Shown: in pieces, positions 1 to 6,384 of the stretch
Layout: each line of letters starts with the position of its first letter
Position numbering within the stretch: position 1 is the first letter of the stretch
Assembly: GCA_026388275.1 (NCBI GenBank)
Contig: JAPLKB010000062.1
Location: forward strand, 1-32,641
Reading direction: 5' to 3'
DNA: 32,641 nucleotides
From: Pseudomonadota bacterium
Lineage (GTDB): Bacteria > Desulfobacterota > Syntrophorhabdia > Syntrophorhabdales > Syntrophorhabdaceae
Translations under genes and position numbers: made by a program
Notes under the pieces: model-generated
Databases searched by the model: none
What the model was told of the DNA's origin: nothing
What the model saw: the letters and a program-made list of their open reading frames with translations, nothing else

Positions 1-287
1 ACCCCCCCCCTAAAGAAGGGGGAGGGGAAGCGGGAGACCAAAAGTGGAGGCTCATTCAGCTACCTGATGAAACGTCAAAAACCATAAAAAATGATTGTAA
101 AGATGGAAAAACCGGGAAGCCGGGATTATGCAAAGGTCTTAAATTGTAATTCGCTCAGGAAAGAAATCTTGAATATTGAACAGATTTTTGTCCGTGCCGG
201 TGTTTTGCCTTCAGCTAAAGAAAACAAGCTTCATTAAATAATTATGCTTCTCCTGCATAGCCCGGAAGGGAACACGATCCGGTGCAG
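1..287. other. Left-edge region without a confident gene
   Basis: No recognisable gene. A short frame at 91-237 on the plus strand could encode 48 residues from ATG, directly after an in-frame stop, but it has no good ribosome binding site and I do not recognise the product. It may be the remnant of a longer gene. The first 60 bases are purine-rich with runs of C and G. The stretch lies downstream of the minus-strand higBA pair and could hold its terminator, though I see no clear hairpin followed by a T tract. Confidence 0.3.
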
Positions 288-590
288 TTATTTGTTAACT
301 GCGTATGTTTTTACTTCCTGTTCCAACCTTTCTCCTAAGGCCTCGGCAGTAACATCGAGATCATACTGGGCCTGCAAACCCAACCAAAATTCAGCAGATA
401 TCCCGAAGAACCGTGCCAGCCTTAGAGCGGTATCAGCGGAAATTCTTCTTTTTCCAAGAACAATTTCATTTATTCTTCGGGCAGGCACACCTATACCTAG
501 CGCAAGTCTATTCTGGCTTAGGTTCATGGGCTTAAGGAATTCCTCAGAGAGGACTTCACCGGGATGCACGGGATGGAGTATTTTTTTCAT
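288..590 (-). CDS. higA: HigA-family antitoxin (HTH)
   Basis: Antitoxin of a type II toxin-antitoxin pair. It should bind and neutralise the HigB toxin encoded immediately upstream and repress their shared promoter. The 100-residue protein opens with the family signature HPVHPGEVLSEEF, followed by an XRE-type helix-turn-helix (about residues 20-75) including LALGIGVPARRINEI and ISADTALRLARFFG. Length and motif match HigA/VapI-like antitoxins. The start has a good AAGGAG ribosome binding site. Only 11 bases separate it from the toxin stop, so the two are almost certainly co-transcribed. The order toxin first, antitoxin second is typical of higBA. Family assignment is firm; activity is inferred. 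Confidence 0.92.
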   Translation of the reverse strand: MKKILHPVHPGEVLSEEFLKPMNLSQNRLALGIGVPARRINEIVLGKRRISADTALRLARFFGISAEFWLGLQAQYDLDVTAEALGERLEQEVKTYAVNK

Positions 591-601
591 AATGTTTCTC
601 C

Positions 602-883
602 TTAATGGTAATCGGTTATTTCGACCTCGTGGGCATCACCATTTTGCCACTTAAAACAGACACGCCACTGGTCATTAATTCTTATACTTAACTGACCTTC
701 CCGGTCGCCTTTCATTTTCTCCATCCTATTTGCAGGTGGAACTTTCAAATCCTTGAGAGTTTTAACGTTATTCAGTATCCGTAACTTTCTCAGCGCTACC
801 TGTTGTATATCCTGCGGAAGTTTGTGAGACCCTTCACGGTTATATACTTTTTCGGTTTCTTTATCCTTAAATGATTTTATCAT
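602..883 (-). CDS. higB: HigB/RelE-family toxin
   Basis: A ribosome-dependent mRNA interferase-type toxin of the RelE/HigB fold, 93 residues, first gene of the higBA pair. Family features visible are an N-terminal segment with DKETEKVYNRE, a central ALRKLRILNNVKTLKDLKVPPANR stretch (written here as one short block), and the C-terminal core SIRINDQWRVCFKW with the conserved Arg and aromatic residues. It ends EITDYH, typical of HigB. The ORF is intact, so the pair may be functional. A plausible promoter lies just upstream at 892-920. The ribosome binding site is weak, which would keep toxin below antitoxin. The HigB call is firm; target and activity are inferred. Confidence 0.92.
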   Translation of the reverse strand: MIKSFKDKETEKVYNREGSHKLPQDIQQVALRKLRILNNVKTLKDLKVPPANRMEKMKGDREGQLSIRINDQWRVCFKWQNGDAHEVEITDYH

Positions 884-891
884 CTTAGAAT

Positions 892-920
892 ATGGTATAC
901 CTACCAGCGTTTAACGTCAA
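892..920 (-). promoter_or_regulatory. Putative higBA promoter/operator
   Basis: On the minus strand a TTGACG box (915-920) is followed by TACCAT (892-897, 17-base spacing) or TATACC (894-899, 15-base spacing). The 8-base palindrome GGTATACC at 894-901 overlaps the -10 area and is a candidate HigA operator half. The start codon of higB follows 8 bases downstream. Prediction by eye only. Confidence 0.45.
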
Positions 921-1040
921 GCGTTATATTTACGGTCAGATCAAAGTATTTCTGTATTACTCATTATTGCAGTTAACTTATAAGCTTTTTTCTGACGCTG
1001 CATTTCAGTTTCAGAAAAAAGCTGTTGAACTATAACGCTT
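919..1040. repeat. MITE-like inverted-repeat element with internal hairpin
   Basis: A 10-base terminal inverted repeat, AAGCGTTATA at 919-928 and TATAACGCTT at 1031-1040, bounds a 122-base non-coding segment. Inside it is a perfect 13-base hairpin: AGCTTTTTTCTGA at 983-995 pairs with TCAGAAAAAAGCT at 1011-1023 across a 15-base loop. No ORF is present. The left terminus overlaps the higBA -35 box. No target-site duplication is obvious. It could be a small non-autonomous element or an ordinary structured intergenic region. Confidence 0.4.
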
Positions 1041-1187
1041 ATACTTACTATGGGCTTTCAATGGTTCAGCTTTTTGTATTATTATTGTCGTATCAGGGAT
1101 AGACCCGGTGCATTTATACAGAGCAAGAGATATTTGTATTCCGGGAAGACCTGATTGAATGATTGAACCCCCCATAGTTTTTTACAA

Positions 1188-1292
1188 CTATAGAGCAAAG
1201 CCGGTGAGGTGGGAAATATACATCTGTTGGGTTTTAGGGCTCAATCCCCGTAACTCCAAATCATCCTTCATCCTCTGTTTAAATGTTTTCAT
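1188..1292 (-). pseudogene. Truncated tyrosine recombinase, N-terminal fragment
   Basis: The 34-residue product begins MKTFKQRMKDDLELRG and continues LSPKTQQMYISHLTGFA. This matches the start of the SAM-like N-terminal DNA-binding domain of phage-type integrases, particularly those found beside IS91-type elements. It has a strong ribosome binding site (AAAGGAGG, 7 bases before the ATG) but stops after one helix pair. The next bases in all frames show no continuation and no catalytic domain. It is therefore the broken 5' end of a recombinase gene, consistent with the decayed mobile DNA around the toxin-antitoxin pair. The fragment could still be translated into a short peptide. Confidence 0.6.
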
Positions 1293-1509
1293 GGTACAAC
1301 CTCCTTTGAATGGGTTGGCTGCCGTTAAAACGGCACATATGGAGATTGTACGCCTGAAGCAGGCTGTTTGTAACAAGGAAGAGTTCTGAGATTATGAGAA
1401 GATATGAGGGAAAGAACCTGAAAGAACTGTCTTGGAGGCAGCCACCGCGCAGCGGTTTAGTTCAACAAGTTGTCGAAAAATATCTGGCGTAAAGGCCCAG
1501 CGGTTCCTG
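1293..1509. other. Intergenic remnant region
   Basis: No gene recognised. A small perfect hairpin GCCGTTAAAACGGC lies at 1321-1334, upstream of the integrase fragment. Short inverted repeats sit around 1447-1475 (CCGCGCAGCGG and CAACAAGTTG). These may be mobile-element debris, but I cannot assign them. Confidence 0.25.
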
Positions 1510-1887
1510 CTACTTCGAAGAAAATCGTTTTTTCATTAGTAGAAATTTCGTATAATCGTCCCATAGATAAGGATTGGTGAGAGTTTCCCTGTTTATTTGA
1601 GCTCCGTATTTCCTGAACTCCTTCCTTTTTGCATTTTTAAAATAGTCTGAAGCCCAACGTATTTTTACTGCAAATGTAGAGACCTCTTCACCTGTCTGAA
1701 ACATGAATATGGCAACGTCACCAACTTCCATAGTATTATTTCCGTTTTTTGGAAATTCATATAAAAGACCGGTTTTGCTGATATTTAATACTTTTACTTT
1801 TTCCTTAAAATCCGATTTTTTAATAAAAAACCGGCTGAAATTTTCTTTTTGTACATCACAACGTGCGTCAATCCTGTTTTCCTCCAT
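1510..1887 (-). CDS. PilZ-domain protein
   Basis: A 125-residue single-domain protein of the PilZ family, which commonly binds cyclic-di-GMP to control motility, surface attachment or exopolysaccharide. The two-part ligand signature is present: RxxxR as R5-I-D-A-R9 and the downstream N35-x-S37-x-x-G40 motif (family consensus D/NxSxxG). The remainder fits the beta-barrel: a GDVAIFMF strand, FAVKIRW and YGAQI. A good AAGGAG ribosome binding site precedes the ATG. It stands alone, with no adjacent GGDEF or EAL gene, so its partner is unknown. The presence of both motifs suggests real c-di-GMP binding, but this is inference. Confidence 0.82.
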   Translation of the reverse strand: MEENRIDARCDVQKENFSRFFIKKSDFKEKVKVLNISKTGLLYEFPKNGNNTMEVGDVAIFMFQTGEEVSTFAVKIRWASDYFKNAKRKEFRKYGAQINRETLTNPYLWDDYTKFLLMKKRFSSK

Positions 1888-2050
1888 ATTCCGGTCTCCT
1901 TTTCAGAATTCATGTTATTTATTGAATGAATACATTTATTTTATCGCATATTCGATAAGAATATTAACGGCAAGAACTATGTCTTCAGGCACTGGCTTGG
2001 GCCTTTCAGGGCATGTTTTCCCGCTCGTTACAGCCAATACCTAAATAACA

Positions 2051-2077
2051 TTGTGATTTAAAAAAACAATATATAAT
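2051..2077 (+). promoter_or_regulatory. Putative promoter of the PfkB kinase gene
   Basis: A perfect TATAAT at 2072-2077 lies about 50 bases before the kinase ATG, in AT-rich DNA. The best -35 is TTGTGA at 2051-2056, with a short 15-base spacer. The -10 is convincing; the -35 is weak. Confidence 0.35.
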
Positions 2078-2129
2078 ATTTTTGTAGCCATTTAGAAAAA
2101 TATTTAATAAAATAATCCTTGAGGTTTTA

Positions 2130-3053
2130 ATGATATATATAATTGCTCTTAATCCATATCTCGACAAAACAATAGATATTGAAGAACTTGTATATGATGA
2201 TGTAAACGAAATTGTCGAGGAGAAAAACCATGCCTGCGGGAAAGGCATAGATGTCTCACGGGTCATCAAAGAACTTGGCGGTCAGAGCATTGTCCTTGGT
2301 TTAATCGGCGGTTACAGCGGTCTGGAGCTTGAAAGTATGCTCATAAACGAAGGAATAATCTGTGATTTTACACACATTAACAGCGAGACGAAAACAAATA
2401 TCACAGTTTATCAAAAGCGAAAAAAAATACAAACATTGTTGAGCACCACGGACCCGGTTGTAAGTCCTATCGAACTCACAACTTTTTTAAATAAAATAAA
2501 GGAAATTCCAAGGAATAGTTTTGCAGTTATTACCGGAAATGCACCGGGTTTTATTAGTGATAATTTTTATGCACAACTCATATTAATTCTAAAAGAAAAA
2601 AATATAAAAGTAATTCTTGATACTGACGGCACAGCACTAAAAAATGGTATAAGTGCAAGCCCTTATTTGATAAAACCGAACATTCATGAGTTTGGCAGGC
2701 TTGTCGAAAAAAATATATCGGGTATTGATGAAATAATTGAGTATGCAAAACCTTATAAAAATGTTGTAGAATATATAGTCGTCTCGATGGGCGTCATGGG
2801 AGCGCTTGCTATTTCAAATAATATTGTATATCATGTAATTCCTCCTAAAATTAAGGTAGGAAGCTCCATTGGCGCAGGCGACTCGCTTGTTGCAGGCATT
2901 GTTTTTTCGCTCAGCACAGGCAATAGTTTTGAAGAAGCTCTTACTTTGGGCGTTGCAAGCGGTACGGCTGCAACACTTAATCAAGGAAGAGAGTTGTGTA
3001 AAAAAGAAGATATTGATAAAATAAAAAAAGAGGTAAATATTAAAATTATTTAA
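2130..3053 (+). CDS. PfkB-family sugar-phosphate kinase (1-phosphofructokinase-like)
   Basis: A 307-residue ribokinase-family enzyme closest in layout to 1-phosphofructokinase/tagatose-6-phosphate kinase (FruK/LacC), which phosphorylates a sugar phosphate with ATP. It begins IALNPYLDKTID, as this subfamily does. It has the substrate motif GKGIDVSR (37-44), the KPN segment, a glycine-rich VSMGVMGAL strand, and the catalytic anion-hole motif GAGD at 248-251. The usual Asn in GKGxN is Asp41 here, which is unusual. A good GAGG ribosome binding site precedes the ATG. There is no phosphotransferase system gene beside it, so a fructose-PTS role is not supported by context. Family is certain; substrate is open. 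Confidence 0.85.
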   Translation: MIYIIALNPYLDKTIDIEELVYDDVNEIVEEKNHACGKGIDVSRVIKELGGQSIVLGLIGGYSGLELESMLINEGIICDFTHINSETKTNITVYQKRKKIQTLLSTTDPVVSPIELTTFLNKIKEIPRNSFAVITGNAPGFISDNFYAQLILILKEKNIKVILDTDGTALKNGISASPYLIKPNIHEFGRLVEKNISGIDEIIEYAKPYKNVVEYIVVSMGVMGALAISNNIVYHVIPPKIKVGSSIGAGDSLVAGIVFSLSTGNSFEEALTLGVASGTAATLNQGRELCKKEDIDKIKKEVNIKII

Positions 3054-3111
3054 TTTACTTATTTTTAATGATGTGTATTATATATTACATAATGAAAGGA
3101 GGTGAAAGTAC

Positions 3112-3324
3112 ATGAAGAAGCTTGTGATGTTATTCATAGCTATTGCCTTTTTTACCAGTTTTACTTTGGTAAGCTGTGGTCCATCAGCGGAGCCACCAAA
3201 GCCAGCGCCTAAAGAAGAAGCAAAACCGGCAGCACCAGCACCAGCGCCGGAGAAAGCTCCTGCTCCAGCACCAGCACCAGAGAAAGCTCCAGAGAAACCA
3301 GCACCAGCACCAGAGAAAAAGTAG
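3112..3324 (+). CDS. Small Pro/Ala-rich lipoprotein
   Basis: A 70-residue predicted lipoprotein. A signal peptide (residues 1-21) ends in the lipobox LVSC with Cys22 as the lipidated residue. The mature part is low complexity, built from repeats of the type APAPEKAP and ending PAPEKK. The coding DNA at about 3229-3319 is correspondingly repetitive (CCAGCACCAG units). The Pro/Ala/Glu/Lys tail resembles extended periplasmic spacers that reach toward peptidoglycan. It lies 68 bases upstream of pal, another envelope lipoprotein, suggesting a shared envelope role. The ribosome binding site AAAGGAGG is very strong, so expression is probably high. No specific function is recognisable. Confidence 0.75.
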   Translation: MKKLVMLFIAIAFFTSFTLVSCGPSAEPPKPAPKEEAKPAAPAPAPEKAPAPAPAPEKAPEKPAPAPEKK

Positions 3325-3339
3325 TTTTTCACTTTTATC

Positions 3340-3367
3340 AGGGTATATCCATACGTGGATATACCCT
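3340..3367 (+). promoter_or_regulatory. Perfect 12-base hairpin between lipoprotein and pal
   Basis: AGGGTATATCCA (3340-3351) pairs perfectly with TGGATATACCCT (3356-3367) around a TACG tetraloop. No T tract follows on either strand, so it is not a canonical intrinsic terminator. It may protect or process the upstream highly translated mRNA, or partly attenuate pal. Confidence 0.6.
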
Positions 3368-3392
3368 AAACCAATGAAAAAAGAGGTGAACC

Positions 3393-3908
3393 ATGAAAGT
3401 AAAATCATTTGGACTCATATTATTCGTTATTTTAATCTCACTGTCATTAAGTGGGTGCGGATGCTTTCAACAGCAGATGAAGGGAGAAACTCCTGCTCCT
3501 GGAGCTCCGCAGGCACAACTTGTTGAACCTGGAGCAAAAGCTGCAATTCCTGTTGAAACTCCTGCGTCTGTGGTTGCAGCGATGAAAGACGTGAACTTCG
3601 ATTTTGATAAATATAATATAAGGCCAGGAGATGCCGAGATTTTAAAACAGAATGCGGACTGGTTCAGGGCTAACCCCGGCAAGAAAGTCCGGATCGAAGG
3701 TTATTGCGATGAAAGAGGTACAACAGAATATAACCTTGTACTCGGACAGAAGAGAGCTGATTCTGCAAAATCATATGTCGGCAATCTTGGGGTTGATACT
3801 AAACTCATGGAAACAGTAAGCTATGGGAAAGAAAAACCGCTTGATCCGGGACATAACGAAGCAGCATGGGCAAAAAACAGAAGGGCTCAGTTTTTACCGG
3901 TTCAGTAA
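3393..3908 (+). CDS. pal: Peptidoglycan-associated lipoprotein Pal (OmpA family)
   Basis: An outer-membrane lipoprotein that binds peptidoglycan and works with the Tol system in envelope constriction and integrity. The signal peptide ends in the lipobox LSGC (Cys22). A Pro/Ala-rich linker runs to about residue 60. The OmpA-like peptidoglycan-binding domain then starts VNFDFDKYNI, continues through IEGYCDERGTTEYN and LGQKRADS, and ends at KNRRAQF. Length (171 residues) is normal for Pal. The AAGAGGTGA ribosome binding site is good. tolB, tolA and tolQR are not next to it, unlike the classical operon. A terminator-like hairpin follows at 3919-3951, inside the next gene. Confidence 0.93.
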   Translation: MKVKSFGLILFVILISLSLSGCGCFQQQMKGETPAPGAPQAQLVEPGAKAAIPVETPASVVAAMKDVNFDFDKYNIRPGDAEILKQNADWFRANPGKKVRIEGYCDERGTTEYNLVLGQKRADSAKSYVGNLGVDTKLMETVSYGKEKPLDPGHNEAAWAKNRRAQFLPVQ

Positions 3909-3909
3909 A

Positions 3910-5016
3910 ATGGTGCAAAAAAGGGAGGGAACTTCAACTGCCCTCCCTTTTATCCATACTTCTGAAGAATTATCAAACCATCTACATTTAGATAATAAAA
4001 CAAAAGAAGAAATAAAAAAGGTTTCCAAACTCTATTCCTTTAGAATACCAAAATTTTATTTAGACCTTATGGAAAAAGACAATCCTCTTTGCGCCATAAG
4101 AAAACAGTCTGTACCTTCAATTGAAGAGCTCGCAGGCAACGGCAATCTCGATCCTTTAAACGAAAAAAATATATCCCTGACGCCATCGTTTTTTAAAAGG
4201 TACCATCATAGAGGTGTTTTTTTAGCAAGCTCGGACTGTGCTATGTATTGCAGATTTTGCAACAGAAGAAGGCTCATCGGTAAAAAATGGGATGCCAGAT
4301 TGTATTGGGAAGATACATTCCAATATTTAGAAAAGGATAGAGAAACGCATGAGGTCATCATTTCCGGAGGAGACCCCTTGATGCTCTCACCCGATGAGCT
4401 TGATTATATTCTAACAAGATTAAGATCAATTCAAAGCATAAAAAGCATAAGGATAAGCACAAGAATGCCTGTTGTGTATCCTGAAGGTTTGAAACAGGGT
4501 CACTTTGATGCTTTAAAAAAGAGTTCGCCTTTATGGATTGTAATTCACATAAATCATCCTCGCGAAGTTTCCAGAGATTTTATTGAAACCACGAGTCGAT
4601 TAAGGGATGCCGGCGGTATCGTTATTAGTCAAACTGTTCTTTTAAGAGGTGTAAACGACTGTCCAAACGTTCTTGCCAGATTATTTGAAAACCTTATCTA
4701 CTGTGGCGTTAAACCTTATTACCTTTTTCAGCTTGATGAGGTAAGGGGTGCAGGACATTTTAAAGTAAAACTAAAAAAGGGTATTGAGATAATGAGATAT
4801 TTAAGAGCTAATATCTCTGGTCTGGCAATACCGCAATATGCATTGGATATTACCGGAGGTCTCGGCAAGGTTCCTGTAGATTACAAATATATAAAGAAGA
4901 GATACGGCAATAAAGTTCTTGTTGAAGGCCTATCAGGCAAAACAGGCATTTACAATGATGACGCAAAACAGAGTAATTGCTCAGGGTGTAATATCTGCAA
5001 ACAGAACCTTCTCTGA
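3910..5016 (+). CDS. KamA-family radical SAM aminomutase (lysine 2,3-aminomutase-like)
   Basis: A 368-residue PLP-dependent radical SAM enzyme that would move an alpha-amino group to the beta position, most likely of lysine. The [4Fe-4S]/SAM motif CxxxCxxC is Cys110, Cys114, Cys117. The SAM-contacting ISGGDPL segment follows. The PLP-lysine region is TGGLGKVPV. A C-terminal Cys357-x2-Cys360-x2-Cys363 cluster resembles the metal site of clostridial lysine 2,3-aminomutases. The chosen ATG follows the pal stop by one base and keeps the conserved N-terminal part; GTG at 3913 is an alternative, and the next ATG (4069) would remove conserved sequence. No ribosome binding site is evident. Beta-lysine for osmoadaptation, lysine fermentation or EF-P modification cannot be told apart here. 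Confidence 0.85.
   Translation: MVQKREGTSTALPFIHTSEELSNHLHLDNKTKEEIKKVSKLYSFRIPKFYLDLMEKDNPLCAIRKQSVPSIEELAGNGNLDPLNEKNISLTPSFFKRYHHRGVFLASSDCAMYCRFCNRRRLIGKKWDARLYWEDTFQYLEKDRETHEVIISGGDPLMLSPDELDYILTRLRSIQSIKSIRISTRMPVVYPEGLKQGHFDALKKSSPLWIVIHINHPREVSRDFIETTSRLRDAGGIVISQTVLLRGVNDCPNVLARLFENLIYCGVKPYYLFQLDEVRGAGHFKVKLKKGIEIMRYLRANISGLAIPQYALDITGGLGKVPVDYKYIKKRYGNKVLVEGLSGKTGIYNDDAKQSNCSGCNICKQNLL
3919..3951 (+). terminator. Intrinsic terminator-like hairpin after pal, inside the kamA-like start
   Basis: AAAAGGGAGGG (3919-3929) pairs with CCCTCCCTTTT (3941-3951) across an 11-base loop. This is a typical rho-independent terminator shape with A and T flanks. It starts 11 bases past the pal stop and lies within codons 4-14 of the aminomutase frame, so it may act as an attenuator for that gene. 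Confidence 0.7.
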
Positions 5017-5057
5017 TATGAGATCTTTTACCTGTAAATGCATTACCGTTAAGACAT

Positions 5058-5636
5058 TTACAGTTGTTTGTTAGGCATTCTGAATATTGCAATCATGTAA
5101 TGTACGGCAGAATATATGCTGAAAAAAAGTGAAGCATATAAAATTATCAATCCAAGGCTGTGCATTATCCGGTCAAATTTGTGTATAGAACTGTAAAAAA
5201 GTATACAGGTAATCCCGACGATTTGCAGAGCAGTTTTTAGTTTGCCTGAAAAAGATGGATAGATATCAATACCTTCTGTTGCATAAAAAGACCTGAGGCC
5301 GTTTATCAGAAATTCTCTTCCGACGAGGATTAATGTAATCCAAAGAGGCACAAGCCTGTAATATGAAAGTGCAATAAGGACCGAAGTAACAAGCAGCTTA
5401 TCTGCAATAGGATCGAGATAGAGCCCAAGTTTAGTTTTCATGGACATTTTTCTTGCAATGTAACCATCAAGACCATCTGTTATGCCTGCAATAATAAACA
5501 AAAGGCACGCTGCAAAGATCAATTCTTCTTCTTCTGTAGATATAAAAATAATTATAAGCGGTACGAAAAGTATTCTTATTATGCTAAGTCTGTTGGGAAG
5601 CGTCCAGAGGGATGCTTTTTCATCTTTAACCTTCAT
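5058..5636 (-). CDS. pgsA: CDP-diacylglycerol-glycerol-3-phosphate 3-phosphatidyltransferase
   Basis: An inner-membrane enzyme that makes phosphatidylglycerol phosphate, the committed step to phosphatidylglycerol and cardiolipin. The CDP-alcohol phosphotransferase signature DGx2ARx8Gx3Dx3D is complete in DGYIARKM...GLYLDPIAD. An N-terminal TLPNRLSIIRI motif and several hydrophobic helices (about residues 20-50, 85-105, 130-185) fit PgsA. Length of 192 residues is normal. Its start overlaps the 3' end of the lytic transglycosylase gene by 11 bases, so the two are translationally coupled. No anomaly seen. Confidence 0.93.
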   Translation of the reverse strand: MKVKDEKASLWTLPNRLSIIRILFVPLIIIFISTEEEELIFAACLLFIIAGITDGLDGYIARKMSMKTKLGLYLDPIADKLLVTSVLIALSYYRLVPLWITLILVGREFLINGLRSFYATEGIDIYPSFSGKLKTALQIVGITCILFYSSIHKFDRIMHSLGLIILYASLFFSIYSAVHYMIAIFRMPNKQL

Positions 5637-6210
5637 TTGGCTTCTTTAATTTACCATAGTAATATTTCACTCTTTTTATGAATGTTCTGGTTTCCTCAAT
5701 GGGTGGAACTTTCATATTATGCTCTATAACTTTATTCGGTCCTGCATTATATGCTGCAAGCATTAATTCAATATCTCCATCAAAAATACCATCTAACAAT
5801 TTCAGGTATTTTGTTCCTCCCATAATATTGTCGTCAGGATCAAAGGGATCGTCCACCTTCATGAGTCTTGCCGTATCGGGCATGAGCTGCATAAGCCCTT
5901 GTGCACCTTTGTTGGATATTGCATTCGGGTTAAAATTGGATTCAGCCTTCATAACAGCTTTTATAAGTGAAGGATCCATTCCATGAAGCTTTGAATGATG
6001 CATAATTATCTTATCATAATTACCGTTTTCAATATTTTTTGACAGAATGGTCGTATTTTTTTCGGATATTACAACATGGTATTTCTTGCCGGCAGGGAGA
6101 ATATTTGTAAAATGATATACCCCACGCTCATCAACGTAACCGTAAATACCTGCATATCCATATATCGGTATGAGGCATATAATGACCAACATTATTACTT
6201 TTAAATTCAT
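5626..6210 (-). CDS. Lytic transglycosylase (SLT domain, DUF4124 N-terminus)
   Basis: A periplasmic enzyme that cleaves peptidoglycan between MurNAc and GlcNAc. The start at 6210 gives a clean signal peptide (MNLKVIMLVIICLIPIYGYA). Next comes a short DUF4124-like segment, IYGYVDERGVYHFTN. The catalytic SLT fold spans about residues 75-185: IKAVMKAESNFNP with the catalytic Glu, GAQGLMQLMP, GGTKYL, and AAYNAGP. In-frame starts at 6249 (ATG) and 6261 (TTG) exist but would place 13-17 polar residues before the signal peptide. Operon with pgsA downstream. Family is firm; the start is less certain. Confidence 0.9.
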   Translation of the reverse strand: MNLKVIMLVIICLIPIYGYAGIYGYVDERGVYHFTNILPAGKKYHVVISEKNTTILSKNIENGNYDKIIMHHSKLHGMDPSLIKAVMKAESNFNPNAISNKGAQGLMQLMPDTARLMKVDDPFDPDDNIMGGTKYLKLLDGIFDGDIELMLAAYNAGPNKVIEHNMKVPPIEETRTFIKRVKYYYGKLKKPNEG

Positions 6211-6384
6211 TGGCTTATTTTCGTAAACTTTTGCAAGCTTGTCAAGCATTTTGAACTGCAATACAAAGCCTTACCATTGAAAACAGTGATTAATGCTAAT
6301 ACATAAATCACTCCTGGTGTTTTGTGCATGTTGTCCACGCCTTTATTAATGGGGTTCTATATGCTACCGGCATATTGAACAGCT

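Noticed and set aside
1440-1480. Inverted repeats near the integrase fragment considered as an integron attC site
   Set aside because: The fragment does not resemble IntI, and the repeats lack the paired R/L core boxes of attC sites.
2006-2269. Minus-strand frame of 87 codons overlapping the kinase start
   Set aside because: It overlaps the promoter and first codons of a convincing plus-strand gene, is low-complexity hydrophobic and lacks family features.
3229-3319. Short repeated units suggesting a CRISPR array
   Set aside because: The units encode a continuous Pro/Ala/Glu/Lys repeat protein and have no spacers; no cas genes are present.
3078-3332. Gly/Ala-rich minus-strand frame opposite the small lipoprotein
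   Set aside because: It arises from the antisense reading of the CCAGCACCAG-type repeats; the plus strand has the lipobox and ribosome binding site.
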